From NCBI GenBank assembly GCA_017446455.1, contig JAFSQV010000017.1:1-34693 (forward strand): a stretch of DNA of 34,693 nucleotides, in the 5' to 3' direction. Under the pieces are notes generated by a model that worked only from the letters and a program-made list of their open reading frames with translations, ran no database searches and had not been told where the DNA came from. Shown here piece by piece: positions 1 to 4,530 of this stretch; position 1 is the stretch's first letter; the number at the start of each line of letters is the position of its first letter. Source of the DNA: Paludibacteraceae bacterium. GTDB lineage: Bacteria; Bacteroidota; Bacteroidia; Bacteroidales; Paludibacteraceae. The translations under genes and the position numbers were made by a program.

Positions 1-46
1 GTTCCTATCATTCAAAGGTATTTTTTATATATTTTTCTTTTATATC

Positions 47-78
47 AAAAAAAAAGAGCCTCTCCGAAGAGAGACTCC
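47..78 (-). terminator. Rho-independent terminator of the small-gene cluster
   Basis: On the minus strand a GAG-U-CUCUC stem closes on a UUCG tetraloop (stem at 56-77) and runs straight into nine U residues (47-55). It lies about 20 bases past the stop codon at 99, so it should end the transcript of the 131-residue gene. This is a textbook intrinsic terminator shape. Confidence 0.85.
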
Positions 79-98
79 CTTGCCATGCCTTACGGCTC

Positions 99-494
99 TT
101 ACGCTCCTGCGAGAGCAGCGTCGTAGGCATCGCCGCAAACCTTCCAGAGGTACGCCTTCATGGTTTTCTTGCCACCGGCGGTGTCCTTCTGTGCGAGGAA
201 GTCGGCGATGTCCGTCGCCTGCTGCATCAGGTCCTTGCTGCGCGCTTTGACAGCTGCTGCTACCGAAGCGAAGCGAGCACGAGCTGCGAGCTCCTTCGCC
301 TGCGGCACCGTCGAGCGCTCATAACGATCTGACGCGAAGGAGTAGATGCGCTGGCAGTCGGGGTTCGTACTTGCCGCCGTACGGTGGGTGGCTACGAGGT
401 AGTTACCGTGGTTGTGCCCGTTCAACTTTTTCGGGCGTTTGAGTGCACCGGAGATGGTCTCAATTCCGGCCGCACCAATTTTGACTTTTGCCAT
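99..494 (-). CDS. Conserved-looking hypothetical protein, 131 aa, basic N-terminus
   Basis: I do not recognise a named family. The protein is basic and Ala-rich. The N-terminal third has Gly, His and Asn (HNHGNYLVATHRTA, about residues 26-39) and a QRIYSFASDRYERS segment follows. The C-terminal half looks helical (AKELAARARFASVAAAVKARSKDL). There is no signal peptide or membrane segment. ATG at 494 is the only good start. It is the last gene before a strong terminator and has no clear TAnnTTTG promoter of its own, so it is probably co-transcribed with the lipoprotein gene that starts at 832. Such small genes are common in phage-like or mobile regions of Bacteroidota, but the function is unknown. 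Confidence 0.75.
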   Translation of the reverse strand: MAKVKIGAAGIETISGALKRPKKLNGHNHGNYLVATHRTAASTNPDCQRIYSFASDRYERSTVPQAKELAARARFASVAAAVKARSKDLMQQATDIADFLAQKDTAGGKKTMKAYLWKVCGDAYDAALAGA

Positions 495-577
495 TGTAGT
501 TAAGGTTTAAAAGGTTAATAATGTTAATTGTTTTTTCTAGCGAAGTATGTACTCTCTCGGGGGCATGTTTTGTCGTA

Positions 578-615
578 GGGGTACGGCAAAACTCGTAGGC
601 AGGGGCCGGTACCCC
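578..615. other. Inverted repeat between two small genes
   Basis: GGGGTAC-GGC and GCC-G-GTACCCC form a hairpin with a one-base bulge and an apical loop of about 17 bases. It lies between the stop of the lipoprotein gene (638) and the start of the next gene (494). No U-run follows, so it is more likely an mRNA processing or stability element than an intrinsic terminator. Confidence 0.4.
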
Positions 616-637
616 GAAGAGTAGCATACTGAGCGCT

Positions 638-832
638 TTACTTTTTTGTAGCGTCATACGACTCGGTAGTCTTGGTCTGAATCATTACGCTTGTGTCGCC
701 GCGCTGATAGAATTCCGACTTGTTCGTGATGGTACGAACGACGTTGCAGGACGTGAGTCCCATGGCGGCTCCAAGGGCAGTGAGTGCTGCGATCAGCACC
801 GAGATGACGATTTTGATGATTTTACGTTTCAT
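638..832 (-). CDS. Tiny lipoprotein resembling Bacteroidales smalltalk proteins
   Basis: A 64-residue protein made of a positively charged start (MKRKIIK), a hydrophobic helix (residues 8-24), a lipobox ending at Cys29 (LTSC) and a short polar tail (about 35 residues). Such a protein should be exported and lipid-anchored. The combination of a short hydrophobic segment, Gly and a Cys near residue 29 is reminiscent of the very small smalltalk proteins of Bacteroidales, usually found in phage-like or mobile gene clusters. I assign this by general appearance only. A -7 box (TACCTTTG on the minus strand) lies at 859-866, 27 bases before the start codon. Confidence 0.7.
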   Translation of the reverse strand: MKRKIIKIVISVLIAALTALGAAMGLTSCNVVRTITNKSEFYQRGDTSVMIQTKTTESYDATKK

Positions 833-858
833 AGTTTTGTACTTTTTGAAATCCGGTG

Positions 859-866
859 CAAAGGTA
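859..866 (-). promoter_or_regulatory. Bacteroidota -7 promoter box for the lipoprotein gene
   Basis: On the minus strand the sequence reads TACCTTTG followed by CACC, an exact TAnnTTTG box 27 bases upstream of the ATG at 832. No TTTG or TTG -33 box is seen at the usual 19-20 base spacing, so initiation may be weak or need an activator. Confidence 0.6.
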
Positions 867-909
867 CTGCTTTTTTCGCTAACTCGGTGGACATTTTGTC
901 CACTCGTGG

Positions 910-1071
910 CTATGGAGGCGCTTTTTTATGCAAAATCTTGCGTATATACTCGTCGCTCATGGCGAATTTCTCGCCCAGAACGATGTAAATCTGCAGGAGC
1001 GGCATCGTACCGGCCAGCCGGTTAAACTCCTCGCGGATGAGTCGGTGTCTTTGGATCGTCGTCGGTCTCAT
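910..1071 (-). CDS. Small HTH-like protein, 53 aa
   Basis: I chose ATG at 1071 (MRPTTIQRHRLIREEF) because it overlaps the stop codon of the preceding small gene by four bases (ATGA) and has a GGTGGAG purine stretch just upstream. A longer open frame extends further 5' but contains a low-complexity stretch produced by reading the neighbour out of frame. The protein is basic and helical. The segment LLQIYIVLGEKFAMSDEYIRKILHKK looks like a helix-turn-helix with a recognition helix near residues 37-49. This fits a small DNA-binding regulator or terminase-like accessory protein. No family is recognised with confidence. Confidence 0.65.
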   Translation of the reverse strand: MRPTTIQRHRLIREEFNRLAGTMPLLQIYIVLGEKFAMSDEYIRKILHKKAPP

Positions 1072-1220
1072 AAGCTCCACCCTTTCTTTGCTTTTGCAGT
1101 CATAAAACACACGTACTCGCCTTTGCTGTTTTTGCGACGGGTTAATACTATTCCTATCTTGGCTGCTTGACGATGGGCTTCCGTCCATTGTTCGTTTTCT
1201 TTGTCTCTTTTCTTTTTCAT
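1068..1220 (-). CDS. Small basic protein, 50 aa, coupled to the HTH-like gene
   Basis: A 50-codon open frame, below usual gene-finder cutoffs, starts at ATG 1220 (MKKKRDKENEQWTEAHRQAA) and ends at TGA 1068. That stop shares four bases with the next start (ATGA), the usual sign of translational coupling. The protein is strongly basic with an amphipathic first half, then a beta-like stretch (RRKNSKGEYVCFM). I recognise no family. The overlap and the codon-like reading are the reasons for calling it. The 11-base repeat array at 1257-1311 lies immediately upstream, where its promoter should be. Confidence 0.55.
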   Translation of the reverse strand: MKKKRDKENEQWTEAHRQAAKIGIVLTRRKNSKGEYVCFMTAKAKKGWSL

Positions 1221-1256
1221 AACGGTCGTTTTTTCAGTGTTTTACAATGATGTTCT

Positions 1257-1311
1257 CGGGGTTATCTCGGGGTTATCTCGAGGTCTTCTCGAGATCAATT
1301 CGAGAGTAACA
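1257..1311. repeat. Five 11-base direct repeats (CGGGGTTATCT family)
   Basis: Units start at 1257, 1268, 1279, 1290 and 1301. The first two are identical (CGGGGTTATCT) and the next three drift (CGAGGTCTTCT, CGAGATCAATT, CGAGAGTAACA). The 11-base period places each unit on nearly the same face of the helix. The array lies just upstream of the minus-strand gene starting at 1220, so it could be an operator. The same unit recurs at 33855-33887. Confidence 0.8.
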
Positions 1312-1399
1312 CCTGTTTGTTGTTTGTGCCATGGAGGATTGCCTTGACTTGGCAATCCGAACGGAAGGAGCCGCGGGGAGCGTTGCTCCGACCCAGACT

Positions 1400-1726
1400 C
1401 TATCCGGCTTTTATATACACCGTCCGCTGCTCTTCTGGGATGAATTTCCGTTGCCAGCCGACTTGCTCTTCAGTCGTCCCGAACTTTGCGTAATAGTCCG
1501 CATAGGAGAGCGTTTGTTGTGGCCTGACGCGGAAGTCTGCCAGAAAATAATAGGGGTTTCTTGAGCTGCGCTGCTTGCCGCTTTTCAGGAATTCGAGGAT
1601 GACTTGCTGCTGCTCGCCTTTCTTCTCCCATAACTCGCGGCATGCTCTGCGTCGGTTATTAAACTCCGGATCGGGATCAAAGAGATCCCAGAATAAATCA
1701 AAATTTTCCATAATGCTTGCTTGCAT
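1400..1726 (-). CDS. Hypothetical acidic protein, about 108 aa
   Basis: The open frame reaches back to a TTG at 1783, overlapping the upstream stop by 8 bases, but that extension encodes an almost pure Lys run (KKKKQKEKRKK). I prefer ATG 1726; ATG 1711 (MENFDLFWDLF) is also possible. The core has FWDLFDPDPEFNNRRRACRELW, then EKKGEQQQVILEFL and NPYYFLADFRVR, rich in aromatic residues and without a signal or membrane helix. This pattern suggests a small cytoplasmic protein that binds a partner, perhaps phage- or plasmid-related. I recognise no named family. It is probably translated together with the upstream coiled-coil gene ending at 1776. Confidence 0.65.
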   Translation of the reverse strand: MQASIMENFDLFWDLFDPDPEFNNRRRACRELWEKKGEQQQVILEFLKSGKQRSSRNPYYFLADFRVRPQQTLSYADYYAKFGTTEEQVGWQRKFIPEEQRTVYIKAG

Positions 1727-1775
1727 GCTTGCTAGCTTTTTTCTTTTTTCTTTTTGCTTCTTTTTCTTTTGTCTT

Positions 1776-2162
1776 TTACTCAACGACCTTGACCGTCAGT
1801 TTGATCTCATCGGGTTGTTTGTCCGGGTAGAGCTGTTTGAAGGTCTCGACGTAACCGGCCATGACCGCGGTGCGGGCTTTGACGCAGTTCTGTTCCGTGA
1901 CTTTCTCGCGGGCATTCTCGCGCCATTTGACCGCTTGGTCTTGCGGGTATTTGTGGTAGTCGGCGAAGTTAAAGATGTCGGTACGCTGGAGTTGGAAGGT
2001 GCCGACGTTGGGAACTTGGAACTCGCCGCGGTCGAGTCCTTGCTCGGCAAGGTAGGCAACGGCTTCTTGGGTGGCGGCGTCAATGATGGCGTCTATCTGA
2101 GCCTTGATGGCTTTCTCTTGGGTGCGCAGGGAGCGCAGAGTTTGTAAGTTTTCAGTTTGCAT
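1776..2162 (-). CDS. Hypothetical coiled-coil protein, 128 aa
   Basis: I chose ATG at 2162 (MQTENLQTLRSLRTQEKAIK), which follows an A+T-rich leader. The longer frame to 2210 adds an unlikely leader peptide. Residues 5-40 form a likely coiled coil (LRTQEKAIKAQIDAIIDAA). The middle GEFQVPNVGTFQLQRTDIFNFADYHKY looks like a small beta unit, and the C-terminus (YPDKQPDEIKLTVKVVE) is a terminal strand. No signal peptide is present. The arrangement is typical of small phage or mobile-element proteins in Bacteroidota, but no function can be assigned. Its stop overlaps the upstream extension of the next frame. Confidence 0.7.
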   Translation of the reverse strand: MQTENLQTLRSLRTQEKAIKAQIDAIIDAATQEAVAYLAEQGLDRGEFQVPNVGTFQLQRTDIFNFADYHKYPQDQAVKWRENAREKVTEQNCVKARTAVMAGYVETFKQLYPDKQPDEIKLTVKVVE

Positions 2163-2226
2163 AATAATTTTGGTTTTAAGCGGGCAATACCATCGCCCTG
2201 GAATTAACATAAGAAAGATTAATTTA

Positions 2227-2283
2227 ACTTGTTCCCTTTTGCTCCAAAAAAAAGAACAAGTCAGGTAAAAAAGGGAACAAGCT
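2227..2283. repeat. Overlapping inverted repeats between HNH and coiled-coil genes
   Basis: TTGTTCCCTTTT (2229-2240) is matched by AAAAGGGAACAA (2269-2280), and ACTTGTTC (2227-2234) is also matched by GAACAAGT (2254-2261). The left arm can thus pair with either right arm. It lies between the stop of the HNH gene (2282) and the next start (2162). On the minus-strand transcript both alternative arms are followed by U-runs, as in a terminator or attenuator. Confidence 0.6.
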
Positions 2284-3028
2284 ATGAGGGTTGGAAGTTG
2301 AGTTGGAGGTTATACTTTTTGTTTAGCACTAGAGCGGCGGCTTGGTCGGTGTAGTACAAGAGGATCTCGAGGTCTTCTTTATCGAGGTGATCGTAGCGGT
2401 GTGAGGAGATGTTCGCTTTTATATGCGCCATACGGTCGAAATAGCGGAGGAGGTACGAGCGCCGGATTTCGGGGGGATTAATACCCTTGTTACGGAGTTT
2501 CCTTAAGAAGCCGCCGTCGCGCTCATTGACCGCCATGGTGACACATCGGAGGTTGCGGAAGTCGTTGTCGGTGGTTACTCCGTTGATATGGTCGATGGTC
2601 ATGCCTGCGGGTATCTCCTTGTTGCGCCATGCGATATAGACAGCATGCGAGGCAAAGATTTGCAACTGTTTCCCCCACGCATGTCTGAATTGCAGATACC
2701 CCTCGGTCCTTTTCTTCTTGCAGGGCTTTAATTGTGAAAAATTCGGATTAACCACGACTTGACGACCATCGGGATAGACGCGCACACCGATGATGCCGCC
2801 CTGTCCGTTGTTGACATAGAACGAGACACCGGTCACGGGGCAGGTAGCGACATAGCGCACCTGAACGTTGTTAAAGAGGAATGACGAGCCGATCAGATCC
2901 GGCTTGCGGATGATTTCAAAACTGCGTTTTCGCAGGCCCTGAGCCCTTGCAGGAGCGTCGCTCCGGGGCGTTTTAGGGGTGGTCCAAAAAAACGACCCTT
3001 TTCTTGAAGCACGATTTTCATTTTTCAT
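2282..3028 (-). CDS. HNH endonuclease
   Basis: A 248-residue protein with a clear HNH nuclease core at about residues 126-164: His128 in the SHAVYIAW helix, then IDHINGV (Asp146-His147) and a Asn-rich NDFRNLRCVT end, the pattern of phage and intron HNH_3-type homing or packaging nucleases. Residues 55-75 carry a short beta unit with a Cys (YVATCPVTGVSFYV). The N-terminal 40 residues are basic and disordered-looking. The C-terminus is helical. It is the first gene of the minus-strand cluster and its promoter lies in the phased-repeat gap. It probably nicks or cuts DNA for a mobile element; the target is unknown. Confidence 0.8.
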   Translation of the reverse strand: MKNENRASRKGSFFWTTPKTPRSDAPARAQGLRKRSFEIIRKPDLIGSSFLFNNVQVRYVATCPVTGVSFYVNNGQGGIIGVRVYPDGRQVVVNPNFSQLKPCKKKRTEGYLQFRHAWGKQLQIFASHAVYIAWRNKEIPAGMTIDHINGVTTDNDFRNLRCVTMAVNERDGGFLRKLRNKGINPPEIRRSYLLRYFDRMAHIKANISSHRYDHLDKEDLEILLYYTDQAAALVLNKKYNLQLNFQPS

Positions 3029-3071
3029 AAAGCATCACCTCTCGGGGGAAAGTTAATCCCGATTGGCGGTG

Positions 3072-3079
3072 CAAAAGTA
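3072..3079 (-). promoter_or_regulatory. -7 promoter box for the HNH gene
   Basis: The minus strand reads TACTTTTG, an exact TAnnTTTG box, 43 bases upstream of the ATG at 3028. No TTTG lies 20 bases further up. Instead that position abuts the palindrome at 3102-3116 and the GTGC boxes, so a regulator probably acts here. Confidence 0.6.
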
Positions 3080-3090
3080 GAGGTTTATTT

Positions 3091-3157
3091 GTGCCTTTTA
3101 AAGCACATGATGTGCTGAACTTGTGCCGAAAATGTGCCCTTTGTGCCTAAGTTGTGC
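3091..3157. promoter_or_regulatory. Iteron-like array of GTGC boxes with a 15-base palindrome
   Basis: GTGC occurs at 3091, 3112, 3123, 3134, 3143 and 3154, mostly within TTGTGCC or TGTGCT, with spacings of 21, 11, 11, 9 and 11 bases. One inverted GCAC at 3103 pairs with the 3112 box to form AGCACAT-G-ATGTGCT (3102-3116). The near-helical spacing and the place between divergent genes suggest a cooperative protein-binding site controlling both. Confidence 0.7.
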
Positions 3158-3170
3158 TTTCACTCAAAAA

Positions 3171-3190
3171 TGCTCAAAAAAGGAGCAGGC
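3171..3190 (+). repeat. AAAAAAGGAGCA repeat, copy 1
   Basis: TGCTCAAAAAAGGAGCAGGC, which contains 5-base arms TGCTC and GAGCA around AAAAAAG. It lies 23 bases upstream of the winged-helix start. Other copies are at 3472, 3565, 3809 (reverse) and 3841 (reverse). Confidence 0.75.
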
Positions 3191-3212
3191 TGACATAGAA
3201 AAATCACTCTAT

Positions 3213-3494
3213 ATGAACACAAAAATCAAAACAACAGAACGTGTAGAACAAATCGTTCTTGCTATAGGCAGAGACACTATTTCACGCCGAGGAATCATTT
3301 CGGCCTTGCATTTACATCAAAAAGGTCGTCGTAATTTCTGCGACAACTACCTATACCCGGCTATGGACTTGGGGCTTGTTAGGATGAAATATCAAGATGT
3401 GCCGAGCATGCCGGAACAAGCCTATTTGCTAACAAAGAAAGGCCTGGATTTTCTTGAAGAATTGGAAGAGAAAGCAAAAAAGGAGCAGGTGTAA
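3213..3494 (+). CDS. Winged-helix DNA-binding protein, 93 aa
   Basis: I chose ATG at 3213 (MNTKIKTTERVEQIVLAIG); an in-frame ATG at 3123 would place coding sequence through the GTGC array, which is less likely. The fold is a single winged helix: VEQIVLAIGRDTISRRGIISAL (helices 1-2), the recognition helix in RRNFCDNYLYPAMDLGLV, and a wing ending in YLLTKKGLDFL. The wording NFCDNYLYPAMDLGLV strongly recalls the C-terminal helix-turn-helix found in Fic-family and RecG-like helicase proteins of Bacteroidota, here free-standing. It is read away from the HNH cluster and flanked by three AAAAAAGGAGCA repeats, so it may be the regulator of this locus, possibly of itself. Confidence 0.7.
   Translation: MNTKIKTTERVEQIVLAIGRDTISRRGIISALHLHQKGRRNFCDNYLYPAMDLGLVRMKYQDVPSMPEQAYLLTKKGLDFLEELEEKAKKEQV
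3472..3491 (+). repeat. AAAAAAGGAGCA repeat, copy 2
   Basis: AAGCAAAAAAGGAGCAGGTG overlaps the last codons (Lys-Lys-Glu-Gln-Val) and stop of the winged-helix gene. It matches copy 1 over CAAAAAAGGAGCAGG. Confidence 0.7.
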
Positions 3495-3518
3495 ATAGCA
3501 CCTACTGCATAAATAATA

Positions 3519-3542
3519 AATGCCATCCGTGTGGGTGGCATT
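3519..3542 (+). terminator. Hairpin terminator after the winged-helix gene
   Basis: AATGCCATCC pairs with GGGTGGCATT (one G-U wobble) around a GTGT loop, followed by the weak U-rich tract TTGTTGTGT. It lies 25 bases past the stop codon. Confidence 0.65.
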
Positions 3543-3564
3543 TGTTGTGTCAAACATTGTGCGC

Positions 3565-3585
3565 TGCTCAAAAAAGGAGCAGGCT
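3565..3585 (+). repeat. AAAAAAGGAGCA repeat, copy 3
   Basis: A full copy beginning TGCTCAAAAAAGGAGCAGGC, identical to copy 1 over 20 bases, but here in the gap between the winged-helix gene and the convergent 304-residue gene. Confidence 0.75.
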
Positions 3586-3609
3586 ATATTAGAGGAAAAG
3601 TGAGGATGA

Positions 3610-4524
3610 TTAGCGGTGGCGGTTCAGGTTGGCGCCCAAAGAGTGCTCATCCACTAACCAGCCAAACTCTTTCGTGAGATAAGAGCAATTTTGCTTAAGG
3701 GTGTGACCTTCCCAATACACCCGAAAATCATCGTCGTATTTCTTTCTCAACGCGATATACTCCCTCACCGCGTTATAGTCCCCCTCTCGTGGGATAGTTG
3801 GTATATAAGCTTGCTCCTTTTTTGAGTAACTCTCTGGCTTAGCCTGCTCCTTTTTTGGCTCATCGGCTGGAGTCGTTGTATAGATGATACTATTGGGATT
3901 GTCATGAATGTCGTTGTTGATGGTCATTTCGGCGATGTAGTTACCAGCCACGTTGATGACAGTTTGAGGTCGGGATTCTTTTTCCATAGTAGTGATATTG
4001 CGTTTGAGTTGTAGATTTTCTGAAATGAGGCGGGCTATTTCTTCCTGCTGTTCGGCGATTTGGTTGTGGGTGTCGAGGAGGAAGTCTTCTTCGGCGAAAT
4101 GCTTCTCCTCGGAGCAGAGGAATTGGTCGTAGAGGGTTACTCCATCGTAGAAGTCCTCGCAGCGGTCTTCGAGGAGCATATTACGGCACATGCGGGCACG
4201 GAAACCTTCGGTGCGTTTAAGCATAGCCACGAGGACGATGAGGGTGAGGAGCATGACCTTCTTGTCGTGTCCGACAGAGCCATAGGCAAGCACATCGTAC
4301 TCCGACTGATTGCCGGAGCAGGTGGTTTGAAAGACATACGCGAGGAGGAAGTGTGCGGCGTTCATCACGCGCACCACGGGAATCTCGACAGGCACATTAT
4401 GGGAATAGAAATGGCACTGCATAGCGTGCAACCCGTCGATGTACATCTCATCTTCGGGGAAATCATGGCACAGATCCCAAGTGGTCAGTCTGTCATGGTA
4501 ATATGGCTCGTGGTCTACGTGCAA
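3610..4524 (-). CDS. Hypothetical protein with central coiled coil, 304 aa
   Basis: I do not recognise a family with certainty. The N-terminal half is helical and aromatic- and His-rich (WDLCHDFPEDEMYIDGLHAMQCHFYSHN is its most distinctive stretch, spanning about residues 16-43). A hydrophobic stretch follows at 88-102 (KKVMLLTLIVLVAML). Residues about 153-178 form a coiled coil (HNQIAEQQEEIARLISENLQLK). A low-complexity linker carries PKKEQA and SKKEQA, each encoded by a copy of the AAAAAAGGAGCA repeat. The C-terminus (DYNAVREYIALRKKYDDDF...EFGWLVDEHSLGANLNRHR) is a compact conserved-looking end. The only in-frame start is TTG 4524, six bases after the upstream stop. It lies directly downstream of the methylase-nuclease gene and is probably co-transcribed. 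Confidence 0.75.
   Translation of the reverse strand: MHVDHEPYYHDRLTTWDLCHDFPEDEMYIDGLHAMQCHFYSHNVPVEIPVVRVMNAAHFLLAYVFQTTCSGNQSEYDVLAYGSVGHDKKVMLLTLIVLVAMLKRTEGFRARMCRNMLLEDRCEDFYDGVTLYDQFLCSEEKHFAEEDFLLDTHNQIAEQQEEIARLISENLQLKRNITTMEKESRPQTVINVAGNYIAEMTINNDIHDNPNSIIYTTTPADEPKKEQAKPESYSKKEQAYIPTIPREGDYNAVREYIALRKKYDDDFRVYWEGHTLKQNCSYLTKEFGWLVDEHSLGANLNRHR
3809..3826 (-). repeat. AAAAAAGGAGCA repeat, copy 4 (minus strand)
   Basis: On the minus strand TCAAAAAAGGAGCAAGCT, one base different from copies 1 and 3, here coding for Ser-Lys-Lys-Glu-Gln-Ala inside the 304-residue protein. Confidence 0.7.
3841..3860 (-). repeat. AAAAAAGGAGCA repeat, copy 5 (minus strand)
   Basis: On the minus strand AGCCAAAAAAGGAGCAGGCT, coding for Pro-Lys-Lys-Glu-Gln-Ala inside the 304-residue protein, 16 bases from copy 4. 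Confidence 0.7.
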
Positions 4525-4530
4525 AAAAAA

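Noticed and set aside
99-3028. A complete Microviridae-type or other small phage genome
   Set aside because: No capsid, replication initiator, portal or terminase gene is visible; only small accessory-type genes and an HNH nuclease are present.
3123-3212. Longer winged-helix start at 3123
   Set aside because: It would code through the GTGC array and repeat copy 1 and gives an odd Cys-rich leader.
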